Shown: positions 1-8,924, numbered from the stretch's first letter. The stretch: DNA of 10,953 nt from Dissophora ornata (GCA_025201705.1 MU617216.1:1-10953), one strand, 5' to 3'. Numbers and translations are program-made. Notes: a model not told the origin generated them from the letters alone.

Positions 1-581
1 TAGCTGTTCAAATCAAGATGTGTGCCATTGAGTCCTTTCATTTCTTTCTTTCTTCCTTCCTTGCGCACTGGACGCCGAGAGGCTCGCAGAATAGAAAAAA
101 AAAAAAAAGGGCCAAAGAGCCAATGAGTCAACAAAACCCTCGGGTGCCCGGCGTGACCATCCATCCCCGGCGTAACTGTCCATGAATGCACGCTGTATGC
201 AGGCACGGGGGGGGACTCTCTGCTGCATAGTAGTTCCCATAATAGTACCAACTAAACCTTCTCTCCTTTTCGAGTAAACAGCTTCACATCAACCACCAAA
301 CTCTTCTTTCATAATGGCGCTGATTTGTGCACTTGTTTGACCCTCTCGAGAAATATATTCCGTTCTCATATGTATGCGTTTGCTGTGCCCTTTTTGGCAT
401 TAACGCAAAATCCTCGCATCTATTTATTACCTTTCACCGAAAAACTAAATGAATTTTAATAATGCTGTCCAGCCAGACCCTCGCTCGCATCGGACGGATC
501 GACGGAGCAACAGTCAACGACGCTTGACTACCAAAGTCGACAGTTTGGTGGAGGGCTTCGCTCTGATCGCAATCGCTTGAT

Positions 582-601
582 TCTCTCTCTCTCTCTCTCT
601 C
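582..601. repeat. TC dinucleotide microsatellite
   Basis: Ten uninterrupted TC units. It lies in non-coding DNA upstream of the BTB gene. On the opposite strand it produces a spurious Arg-Glu repeat reading. Confidence 0.85.
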
Positions 602-861
602 CTGACAAAATAAATTTGCGCTAGGCTGTTTTCGTCATCCTTCTCCACACAAGTGTACGCTCTCGGACCATTCGCGTTGCGTCCCGTGTTCGGTTGGAAA
701 AGCAAGGGGTGAAGCGGCAGATGCAAGCAATCAGCGCCGTTGTGTACTGACAATACCACAATGGAGTAATGCATATGGTCAAAAGCTCCCTGGGAACCTC
801 CCATGCCCGTGGTCCAGCTGATCTGCAGCAATGCATACAGCTGCGCGTATTGCTTTCCTCA

Positions 862-932
862 ATTTCTTCTCTCGCTCGCTCCTCCACTCTCCTTTCCTTC
901 TCTCTTTCTCTTTCTCTCTCGCTCAATCTCTA
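862..932 (+). promoter_or_regulatory. Pyrimidine-rich tract, possible core-promoter element
   Basis: About 70 bases of nearly pure C/T on the + strand (repeats of TCTC, CTCG, TTTC). CT-rich stretches just upstream of transcription starts are common in filamentous and early-diverging fungi. Its position upstream of the BTB gene fits that role. No TATA box or defined factor site is clear, so the promoter assignment is inference. Confidence 0.3.
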
Positions 933-1169
933 CTTGGCACTCTTGTCTGCCATCCTTTGCGAGCCAAACCCCCCTCTCCATCCTTCTCGCCTGACACAAA
1001 AGTAAAAAAAAAAAGCACCCAAGCCTGTCCAGTAGTCATGTCCATGGCAAGTGTACTATTCTTCTCCCTCCAGCTTCCTATTTCTGATGGTACCCTTTCA
1101 TCGCTAACATTCCACGCCATTTTCGATCTCATCAGCCTAGCAGCGCTACATTATCAGCTGTACTGGTAA

Positions 1170-1943
1170 CTGTCGTCATTTGTTTGTTGTTGCTTGATAT
1201 TGTGGCTATTGCGCTTCATCCCACCGCACCCTCCCTTTTGCTCAGACGCTCTGTGTCCATCTTTCAAATATTTCCATTCAAACGTGACTCAGGGGGTTGT
1301 GGCAGCATTCCAAGACCATGAACAACAACAAGAGCATGATGAACAGCCTCACAACAAATCGTCCGTTTTAACAGAAACTTTGTCCGTGGCTGCAGCACCT
1401 GTTCCTGTTGCTTCTTCCCTCCTTTCCTCGCCCTTGATATTTTCAGATCTTCGACAATTGGTATACGAGCACCACACGGGTCATCCCATACTACCAGGCA
1501 CATCAGACAACACCAAACGCACACTACACTTCTCAGTTACCAAAGGCTCACAAGCTAGTGAGAAGCCATCAAGCCCAGAGATATCGCCACATGACTTCCA
1601 CAACGATCTTCCGCAACAATCAAGTTTAGGGTCTCGCCATACCCCACACGGATCCGTCTGCTTAAACCCCACGGTTCTGCCAGCATCTAGCCCACACTAC
1701 CTTCATTCTGACCCCGAATCGAGTCGACGTCGCAAGGCCATTTTGTACCAACAGGGCGCTAATTGCCCAGAATTTTACGAACCGCACCAAGGAACACACC
1801 CACGACTTGATCACTCTACGACAACAAGTAGTTCAAACAGTTTTATTAGCTCGATTTTTAACCTGGGCATTGGCTACCGCACCCAACAGAGCTATATCCA
1901 AATTGTTGACACCATTCCTGCCTCCACTCCAATCCAGTCGACC
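1170..1943 (+). other. Open frame in phase with the BTB gene but lacking an ATG
   Basis: This stretch is open for 258 codons in the same frame as the BTB coding sequence, yet it contains no in-frame ATG. Its translation is rich in Ser, Pro, His and Thr and shows no domain. It may be a 5' leader whose composition happens to avoid stops, or the N-terminal part of the protein reached from an ATG in an upstream exon. Possible splice acceptors are at 1244-1245 (after CCCTTTTGCT) and 1445-1446 (TTGATATTTTCAG). A separate small upstream ORF of 17 codons (1318-1371) lies in another frame and could restrain translation if it is transcribed. Confidence 0.35.
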
Positions 1944-4610
1944 ATGTCCTTCAACTCCCAACCTCCGCCGACGCCGTATGCGCCTTCCATTTCAAAGTCT
2001 AACTCAGAATCCATGCTTCTGGTACAACCCCCAATACTTGATCATATGACAAGTTTCACAAAACATATTGCAACCCGTGGGTTGATGCAAGGTGTTGGAA
2101 GCGATATCACGATAGAGGTCTTTGGAAAGACATATCGTCTTCATCGTCTAATTCTGACACAGTCCAAGTTTTTCGACAGCATGTTGTCTGGCTCGTGGAA
2201 GGAGAAAGGATCGGATATTATTAAATTAAAGTTCGAAGACGAACACATTACACAGGAGGGCTTTGAGATTGCAGTCGAGAGACTTTATGGCGTTTGGACG
2301 GAAGAAGGAGATAAGAATGCAAAGTTTAGGATATCGCGGAGAACAGCCCACCCGGAAACTCGGAGCACCACCACCACCACCACCACCACAACAGCGGAAC
2401 ATACGATTAGCGCAACATCCTTGTCACCTTGGAATGCACTATCGGCGCTTGCATCTGGGGCGTACTTGGGCATCGATGCACTTTGTGAGCAATGTACAGC
2501 CTATGTGATCCACACTCTTTCAACAGAGTATATTTCAACATACGTCCAATTCAGTCACTACCGCGACTACTATCCATGGTCGGGCAAGATCTCGGAAGCA
2601 TGCCACACTTTCCTCTGTCGGAACGGCTATGACGATCCCAAGATGAAATGCCTAAAAGTCTTCGAACGCCTGCCGGCTCAATGGTTGCTCACTGTTCTTG
2701 GCTCGGATGCATTCTGGGTACCAAATGAGTGGGAAAGGTACAAATTTTGTAGGCAGGTCGTACATAACCGCAGAAAGGACGCCTCCCCTTCCCCTTCCAG
2801 TCCCAGCAGTGTCTACTGCTTCGATACCGAAGAAGAATCCGTCTACGACACTTTGTTTTCGACTTGCGTCACCTACATGCACATGACATTTGAGCAACTA
2901 CAAGTAATCCTGGTCGACTGCGATCCGATTACAGGGCATTGTTTTACGCCCTCAGACATTGTTCAGGAAGCATTGTGGCAACAGACGGAATTACGAACTC
3001 TGATAGAGAGCAGCAGTAAGGACGATGGTCCCCTCAACGTTACCGTTAGTGATTCAGATGTCACCCCGGACAATCTGGAGTCGTGGGAGAAGTTCTTCTG
3101 GCACCGCGATGTTATCCCGGATCAGGACACAACGCTTGTCGGAGACACTCACTTTGCTCCACCTTCACAGCCTCTCCCTGCGGCGGATCTTGCTGGTACC
3201 GGTACATCGGATGTAAAAAAACGCTCTCTGTATGCACCCTTTCGATTCAGCGTTGAGTTTGGAGATATTCATTCACTTCAAGACAACGTGCGTATTTGCT
3301 CGGATGTCGTCTTTTACGCAGGGTAATGAACAATAAGTCCCAGGACGCACATCTATCGAAGGGAAAAAAAAAAAAAAGCACCACCGCCGCCGCCACTAAT
3401 TCCATGGCTCTACTTGTAGGTCCTTTTGGAATGTGTATATTCAAAAGCTACGATCGCAACAGGGACTGCAACTCGGCGTGTACTTGCATCGCCACTCCCG
3501 TCCCCAAATATCGCGGCCTTCCAAGAGACCGGACCGCACCTTGCGCGCACCATCAGCAATCCACAGAAACCTTTCCTTACCTTTCGCCGTGTGGGCCGGG
3601 TGGGGTGTCAGAGGAAAAGGTATCGAGGCTCAGCATCGGCATGGAACTTCGCCATCTTCTGATTCAACCCATCACGTTTCGCATCAAGGTTACCAGGATC
3701 AACGCCTAGGTGACCCTGACAGTAGTTCCACGACTAGGAATGGCTCAAGTACACGGCTTTACTCGACAGACAGAAAGACGGAAGATATGGATAAGCAGGA
3801 TGGAGAACGGGGTGAAATTCATGGTCGCCTTGCCCAGAAAGATGTACTCCCAGATTTATACGACAGAAATCTGGTTCCAGTTGAAGAGTCATTCAGCTGC
3901 TATGTCGATAAGCGAGACAATACAAGGACATGGTTCAAGATCTTCGCGGCGTCCCTCATGCCTTCACACACTATCACTCAGTTCCAGAGTTGCCCCGACG
4001 ATTTCATGATAATGCAAAGTTGGGTAAGTACACTTTTTTTTTTTTTTTTTGCTCAAGAAGTCAATACTGTGAACGTGTGCGCGAGGAAACACATTTCTTA
4101 CGCCGTGCTGTGCATGTCGACCCTTCATGGTAGGGATGGCGCTCTTCTAGCCTCTGTTCAAGCAATTATATGCCCGAGGACTATGGGCCAAAGAATGAGC
4201 TGGAGACCAAGATCATGACGGCGTGTACTGGATGCGTCTCCGTTGAACATGAGCCTCCACTTCCACCCAAACCTGAAAAGGGCAAGCATGTAGCAGCGCA
4301 CACGGACCAAGACCTGGAACAAGTAGTCGAGAGCCTGTCCATATCTTTCCAATCACCATCCAAAGACCAGAAACCAGGATTGAATGACAATTTGAATGAG
4401 GAGAAGGACTCTGCATCGATGAACTTTTATGACAACATGAAAGACGGACACGGCAGTACAGGAGCTAGGATATACACCTTAAACTATGATGATGGAGAGA
4501 TGGACCCATTTTGTGACTGCGAGGCGGAAGAAGAGTACGGGCACCATCAACACCACCACAGCCCCCTGCCCCTGACGCTCAAACTCAGCATTGTACTGGG
4601 GCATATTTGA
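1944..4610 (+). CDS. BTB/POZ domain protein, three exons (fungal germ-cell-less-like type)
   Basis: The exons are 1944-3322, 3420-4023 and 4134-4610, giving about 819 residues. Intron 1 (GTAATG...TTGTAG) and intron 2 (GTAAGT...GGTAG) join in frame; the motif F-Y-A-G/S-F-W-N-V is rebuilt across the first junction and Q-S-W/G-W-R-S-S across the second. The BTB fold begins near residue 50: 'SDITIEVFGKTYRLHRLIL' followed by F-F-D-S-M-L-S-G-S-W is the classic first half, and the fold resumes near 155-200 after a poly-Thr insert. Residues 200-275 look like the helical segment after the BTB. Residues 430-660 hold a beta-rich region with conserved-looking F-R-F-S-V-E-F, Y-V-D-K-R and S-W-G-W patterns, possibly MATH-like (inference). 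The tail is acidic and His-rich. BTB proteins commonly dimerise and act as Cullin-3 adaptors, but this role is unproven here. The start at 1944 (ACCATGT) is the first in-frame ATG; an N-terminal extension is possible. AATAAA follows the stop by 66 bases. Confidence 0.8.
2367..2393 (+). repeat. In-frame ACC repeat encoding nine threonines inside the BTB domain
   Basis: Seven ACC codons followed by two ACA codons encode Thr-9. The tract sits between the V-E-R-L-Y-G strand/helix and the downstream L-S-A-L-A-S-G-A-Y-L-G helix of the BTB fold, so it lengthens an internal loop. Trinucleotide tracts of this type vary in length between isolates. Confidence 0.85.
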
Positions 4611-4676
4611 TAACATTTAGAAATACCTTGTATTCGTTTGGAATAACAAGAGCCATGTTAGACACAGATGCACGCG

Positions 4677-4682
4677 AATAAA
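4677..4682 (+). terminator. Polyadenylation signal of the BTB gene
   Basis: A canonical AATAAA lies 66 bases after the BTB stop codon. It is followed at once by a 6-bp stem with a 4-base loop (AACACG-TTGT-CGTGTT, 4682-4697). Confidence 0.6.
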
Positions 4683-4770
4683 ACACGTTGTCGTGTTCTG
4701 GCCGAGGGCTCATTACTACAGGCACTTGTAAACAAGTACTGATAAAAAAAAAAAATTTGTCCAAGAACGA

Positions 4771-5676
4771 TCAGGGGCGACTCGACGTACTGATGGCCGT
4801 TGCTCGGACTACCTCCGCCTTTTGAGAACCGACAAAGATCGGCGGCTCAAACACCTCCACTTCCTCATCGTAATCTCTATCATATGACTCCTGCCTGCCC
4901 TCACCATAGTGGTGTTTCCTACTCCTCATCAGAGTCAACTTTCGAAACCGCGTTTTTGTGACCCTTGCTTCTTTGCATGTGCGAGTCATGACCGTGAATG
5001 GACATCGCGTTCTTCCATTTGCTGTTGCTGTTCCTGTCGCCGTTGATCCTCTTGAATAACCTGCTTGACTTGTTGCCTCTGATAAGGGCCTTGACTGTAT
5101 CGTTCCAGCGCCTCCAGCAAAAGTCTCGAATCTCACTGCTGAGGCGAGGTTGATATTATAGTGGCACATCACTAGGACGGCTCTAAAGTAACTCGACCAT
5201 CTCCTGGAGCGCCAAACAAATAATCCTTCAGCACAAATTTTCAGAAATTTACTAGCCGCGGATGCAGCTCCTATCGACATTTGCTGAACATGGTGTTGTA
5301 GCTCCTGAAGATGCAGGTTTTTGATCCGACGGTTACTCTTGGCCTGGCATTGTTGGTGAACCCAAAGTTCTCTCAGATCTGAGAGAAGGATAAGGCTAGT
5401 ATTCTGCGCTGGGACCAAAGAGCGGTCGAGGGAGTTTGTAGTAGTATGGCCAGGTATGGCAGGTCTCATGTCCACTAAACTTTCAGGTGAGCACGGCAAG
5501 TCCTAAACCAAATGGGTGAATAGGATGCGAGGTCCCCTGTAAAACCCAACTATATCCATCAGCGTCCTGTATAAGGTTTATGCCATTCGATAACATTGAT
5601 TGCAAGATTCAGTACAATTGTGCCTCGCACCTGACTGATTTGCTTTATGAGCATATTCCTGTGCAATTAGGACCAT
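4771..5676 (-). CDS. Candidate spliced gene of unknown function, model unresolved
   Basis: I do not recognise a family. On the minus strand, an ATG at 5676 opens a 46-base segment (M-V-L-I-A-Q-E-Y-A-H-K) ending at a good donor, CAG|GTGCGA. Splicing to the acceptor GTTTAG at 5475 continues in the frame that stays open down to the TGA at 4773-4771, and the next in-frame ATG is at 5469. Within 5230-5470 this frame reads as charged and helical (L-R-E-L-W-V-H-Q-Q-C, L-H-L-Q-E-L-Q-H-H-V-Q-Q). Between about 5145 and 4960 the other two frames look more protein-like: one is Gln/Glu/Arg-rich (Q-R-R-Q-E-Q-Q-Q-Q-M-E-E), the other reads S-S-E-I-R-D-F-C-W-R-R-W. Near the end the first frame again looks plausible (Y-D-R-D-Y-D-E-E-V-E-V-F-E-P-P). 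The gene either has further introns with weak sites or is decayed. It is convergent with the BTB gene. The exon boundaries given are guesses. Confidence 0.33.
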
Positions 5677-6235
5677 TGACTGTCAGATGCGCAGGTAAAG
5701 CAACAAGCCAGCGAACATGCGCTTAGATGTCGTTTGGTGATCTTATCCAACGCGACGATCCCACACCAAAATCGCGATCAATGTTGCAGCAAGGATAGCG
5801 GCCGACGCACCATGACCGAATGCCACGAGCACCTCTGCTCTGACTTTGTCAGCAACCCAACCAAACCCCGGATCTGACGCGTCTCGCCAGGCTCACTTGA
5901 CGTTGCCTGCCTGCCTCTAGTCGCAACGCTGCTTCTCTTGCAAGAGGTGTGTTTACTCATGCCTCGAATTTCCAACAAAAAAATATCAGTGCATGCTGAA
6001 AACGAACATAATGCAGGGAGCGACGAGTAGCCATACATTTTCGTCCGCTCTCCAGTAAAGTCTAGAAATCGTCCTTTGGAGATAGCCTACAGGCAGTCTT
6101 ACTTAACAGGGGAAAATGGGAGTTGTAGGCTAAGCTACTCCACATGCATTCTTTCCAGCAAACGAAGGTTGTTTTTTTTGGGTAGTCTATTGGTAAAGGG
6201 TTTAAAGGCATCTTCTGTGGAAACATTTCTGCTCG
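5677..6235. other. Intergenic region, no supported gene
   Basis: Nothing convincing is visible. An 86-codon ATG-initiated frame on the minus strand (6038-5778) has no recognisable motif, and its composition does not resemble the neighbouring genes. The region between 6062 and 6235 lies beyond the eL21 polyadenylation signal. Confidence 0.5.
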
Positions 6236-6241
6236 TTTATT
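6236..6241 (-). terminator. Polyadenylation signal of the eL21 gene
   Basis: The plus strand reads TTTATT, which is AATAAA in the direction of eL21 transcription. It lies about 40 bases downstream of the eL21 stop codon. Confidence 0.65.
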
Positions 6242-6280
6242 TGCATCGATTCCGCACTCAATCAAATCCACACCAACAAT

Positions 6281-7490
6281 TTAGACAAGGGCTACAATGA
6301 AAAAGAAAAAAAAAATAAAGTGTTAGCAGAGTTATAGGCTGTCGTTGAGGCATGTGAAGTCATACATAAAAAAAAAAACACTTACTGTCGTAGGGGATGG
6401 GGTTGAGGGTGGTAGGGATGTTGTGCTTGGTGGAGACGAAGCGGGCCTCACGGGGCTGGACGGGCTGTCTCTTCAAGTTGACCTTGACACCGTCAGTCTT
6501 GGCCTGCAACTTGGCAGCGGCGTTCTCCTTGACGCGGCGCAAGAAGTCATCACGGCACTTGGAGTGCTTGATGTGCTCAACGCGGATGTTGACGCGCTTC
6601 TCGAGGAAACGGTTGCCGACCTTCTTGTTGATGATGATACCAACAGCGGACTTGGTCACGTTGTAAATGATACCGGTGCGACTAAAAGACAACAGAAAAA
6701 GAGTCTGCCGTCAGTCCTGAAGTTTTTGTTTTTGTTTTTTTGTTTTCTGTTTTGTTTTTTTTCCCTTCGCCACGTTGATCTTCCTGTTGCTAAAATGCTT
6801 CCTGTGGTCATTCGATGGTGGTTTGTCGAGGACTTGATGTGATGAAATATCGGGTCCAATGTTCACGGTTTCAATATCGCACACGATAAACGTGTAAAGG
6901 TTTCATTGTTGTAGTCGAGGTCACTACCAACTCAAGTAACAAGATGACTTGTATCCTCCCCCCATGGGATCGGTTTCCTCCAAACACGTCAAAGTCACAA
7001 CAGCGTAGCGTGTTCTAGCGAAAACAGGGTGACTCGATCTGTCGAGATGCATTCCAATGAGATGAGTTCTTTCCAGTGATGAAAAGACTTTTGTCGTCCT
7101 GATCTCAGAGATTACGGCAAAAAAAAACAAAAACCGCCAAAACTCAGTTTCAGTCCTGATGACATCTCGATCGACTCCTGACAAAAAGTGCTCCTGCTAC
7201 GCTTTGTGTACTCCTGCAGCATGAAACGGACGAATAAAGTCCACAAGACAGAGGAGAGAAGGACAGAGAGAGAGAGCGAGAGACAGAGAGCGACAAAGAG
7301 CGGACACATACCCGTGGTAGAACTTGTGGGGCATACCCTTGTGGATAGCACCGTTGGCCTTGATGTCAACGATGTCACCAACCTTGTAGGTCTTCAGGTA
7401 GGTGGTAAGCTTGATAGGCAAACCATGCTCCCTGAAGTTACGGGCGAACATGTGGCGGGTGCGAGCGCGGATACCATAGGAGTGAGGCAT
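6281..7490 (-). CDS. RPL21: 60S ribosomal protein eL21, three exons
   Basis: This gene encodes the eukaryotic large-subunit protein eL21, a component of cytosolic ribosomes. The exons in transcript order are 7490-7312, 6681-6386 and 6291-6281, totalling 161 residues against about 160 in yeast. The N-terminus has '[18 protein letters not shown]', followed by [13 protein letters not shown] and [10 protein letters not shown], all family hallmarks. Intron 1 (630 nt, donor GTATGT, acceptor TCTTTTAG) splits Gly60, and exon 2 continues with [10 protein letters not shown] and [10 protein letters not shown]. Intron 2 (94 nt, GTAAGT, branch CTAAC, acceptor TTGTAG) splits Thr159. The last exon is only 11 nt and supplies T-L-V-stop, so the protein ends P-Y-D-T-L-V, comparable to the P-Y-E-T-F-I ending of the yeast protein. 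It is divergent from uS4 and probably co-regulated with it. Confidence 0.96.
6683..7311 (-). other. Long first intron of eL21
   Basis: At about 630 nt this is much longer than the other introns in the window (94-110 nt). In the transcript it begins with a CT-rich tract (complement of the GA-rich 7244-7300). It ends with an A-rich stretch (complement of the T-rich 6719-6762), then a CTGAC branch-like site near 6708 and a pyrimidine tract before TTTTAG. No coding exon is needed inside it, because the flanking exons join directly within conserved sequence. On the sense strand I found no TGATGA C-box, so a standard sense-oriented C/D snoRNA is not apparent. Confidence 0.75.
7065..7192 (+). ncRNA. 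Weak box C/D snoRNA-like candidate, antisense to the eL21 intron
   Basis: On the plus strand the boxes occur in the right order: GTGATGA (7076-7082, C), CTGA (7099-7102, D'), CTGATGA (7156-7162, C'-like) and CTGA (7178-7181, D). The C-D' and C'-D spacers are 16 and 15 nt, and the C-to-D span is 106 nt. Flanking 7065-7072 and 7185-7192 can pair at seven of eight positions, counting one G-U. Against it, the stem is set back three bases on each side, the orientation is opposite to the host gene, the C' box starts with C, and boxes this short arise by chance. I did not establish any rRNA target. Confidence 0.15.
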
Positions 7491-8068
7491 GTTGAATCAA
7501 TTCTGTTTGATGATCCAGGATGGAATAGAGACAGAAAAAAATAGCATAAGTTCCCCATGATCTCTGTAGTAATGCATGTATAAAATCCTCGTTTTCGTAA
7601 TGTTGAATGTGGAGCGAATGATGATGGTGTCCCCATCGAGAGTGATGTCCATGATGATGGCGCTGTTCCCATGGTTGTTCTGGCGATGATCCTGGTTGTT
7701 GTGGTTGCTGACTGTCCATGTGCCATGCCCAATTCAATTCAAAAAAAAAACGCCATTTACCCCAAGAGGTCAATGAAGAAGAGAAGGAACCAAAACAAAT
7801 CCAGTGCCGCACTCCATTTCATATGGCGACGCAGACTGGCCTGAATCCGCATTTTGATTGGCTGATGGCAACCTGCCTCCCATCCATTTTTCTTTTTTTA
7901 CAAATGGAAACAAGTCCCAGTCAGTGACCGGGATTAATTGCCAAATATGGCCTAATTTGTTTACTATCGCGCATTGATGATAAACAATGCTGGCCGCTTA
8001 ATAGGCTGCCAGACTCGAGCCTGCAACCATCTCTTCAACATCGCCTTCACTTCCAGCAACACACAATC
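7491..8068. promoter_or_regulatory. Divergent promoter region between eL21 and uS4
   Basis: These 578 bases separate the eL21 start codon (minus) from the first base of the uS4 coding sequence (plus), so both promoters and 5' leaders must lie here. The eL21 side carries GATGATG-type short repeats (7617-7700) and a poly-A run (7741-7750). The uS4 side has a pyrimidine-rich leader before the intron. A CCAAT motif is the only recognisable regulatory site. Open readings in this interval, including a His-rich one on the minus strand, look like non-coding sequence. Confidence 0.7.
7855..7861 (-). promoter_or_regulatory. CCAAT box
   Basis: The minus strand reads GCCAATCAAAA. This matches the CCAATCA core bound by the HAP/NF-Y complex in fungi and other eukaryotes. 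Its placement in the divergent ribosomal protein promoter is suitable, but binding is inferred from the motif alone. Confidence 0.35.
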
Positions 8069-8753
8069 AGTAAGTCTCCCTCTCATTCATGGCTATAAGT
8101 CGCCCTTGCCATGAATATGCTGCCATATACTCATCTCTAGGTCCGCTTTTCCTCCACTTTTCCTCCCTGTAGTGCCTTCCGGAGCTCCCAAAAACTGCTC
8201 AAAGACCTACAAGGTTCCTCGTCGCCCTTTCGAGGCCGCCCGCCTTGACCAGGAGCTCAAACTCGTCGGAGAGTATGGTCTCCGCAACAAGCGTGAGATC
8301 TGGCGCATCGGCTTCACCCTCTCCAACATTCGTCGTGCTGCCCGTGAGTTGCTCACTTTGGAGGACAAGGATCCTCGTCGTCTCTTTGAGGGTAACGCCC
8401 TGATCCGTCGTTTGGTCCGCATCGGTGTCTTGGACGAGGACAAGATGAAGTTGGACTATGTCCTGGCCTTGAAGATTGAGGATTTCTTGGAGCGTCGTCT
8501 CCAGACCCAGGTCTTTAAGCTCGGTCTTGCAAAGTCCATCCATCATGCTCGCGTCCTTATCCGCCAACGCCACATCCGTGTTGGCAAGCAAGTCGTCGAT
8601 ATTCCTTCGTTCGTCGTCCGTCTCGACTCTCAAAAGCACATTGACTTTTCGCTCACCTCGCCGTACGGTGGTGGACGTGCTGGACGCGTCAAGAGAAAGC
8701 GCGCCGCTGCTGCTGCCAGCAAGGGTAATGAAGCAGAGGAGGATGACGAGTAA
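8069..8753 (+). CDS. RPS9: 40S ribosomal protein uS4, two exons with a split start codon
   Basis: This is the small-subunit protein uS4 (yeast Rps9), which binds 18S rRNA early in assembly. The coding sequence is base 8069 plus 8173-8753, giving 193 residues. Intron 1 (8070-8172, GTAAGT...CCTGTAG) interrupts the initiator codon: A comes from exon 1 and TG from exon 2. No in-frame ATG exists at the 5' end of exon 2, so splicing is needed to make the start. The protein has [11 protein letters not shown] near the N-terminus, then '[20 protein letters not shown]' and [16 protein letters not shown]. The S4 RNA-binding domain starts at about residue 107 ([17 protein letters not shown]), and S-P-Y-G-G-G-R lies near 163. 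The tail is basic and then acidic, ending E-E-D-D-E. Length and motifs match the eukaryotic family closely. Confidence 0.96.
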
Positions 8754-8918
8754 CCTTTCTGCCTGAAATCCCTCATCTACACCCACTGCCTGTCCCTTCA
8801 TCGAACCCTTTCCTGTGTACCTGCTAGCCCATATAGTTATGTAATGCCTTCTCTCTATAGTACGGATAAAAACTCGGCTAGCAACGGGTTCGATGTTACT
8901 GCGGACATGACCGAAGCG

Positions 8919-8924
8919 AATAAA
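8919..8924 (+). terminator. Polyadenylation signal of the uS4 gene
   Basis: A canonical AATAAA lies about 165 bases downstream of the uS4 stop codon and is followed by T-rich sequence. Confidence 0.6.

Larger units (their letters stand above)
1..1169. other. Upstream non-coding region, no gene recognised
   Basis: I find no recognisable gene in this stretch. The short open frames on either strand are dominated by low-complexity readings of CT/GA tracts, or begin at arbitrary codons. The visible content is a poly-A run near 97-108, a TC dinucleotide repeat near 582-601, a long pyrimidine-rich segment near 862-932, and another poly-A run near 1004-1014. These tracts are typical of fungal promoters and 5' leaders, so the region probably carries the promoter of the BTB gene. 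A frame open from an ATG at 831 to a TAA at 1167-1169 lies in the same frame as the BTB coding sequence and is discussed as a finding. Confidence 0.5.

Noticed and set aside
514..926. Minus-strand frames with Arg-Glu repeats
   Set aside because: They are readings of the TC microsatellite and CT-rich tracts, with no motif and no splice or start support.
3433..4218. Treating exon 2 of the BTB gene as a separate gene
   Set aside because: It begins at a GTG codon, is bounded by good acceptor and donor sites, and joins both neighbours in frame within conserved-looking motifs.
6345..6842. Plus-strand open frame of 165 codons across eL21 exon 2
   Set aside because: It mirrors the eL21 exon and then runs through the T-rich intron end (Phe/Leu runs), with no independent support.
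6839..6930. GTGATGA at 6839-6845 as another C box
   Set aside because: No CTGA D-box lies within the expected distance downstream, so the motif stands alone.
7438..7812. His-rich minus-strand frame upstream of eL21
   Set aside because: It overlaps the eL21 start region in another frame. The His run comes from GATGATG-type simple sequence in the 5' leader or promoter.
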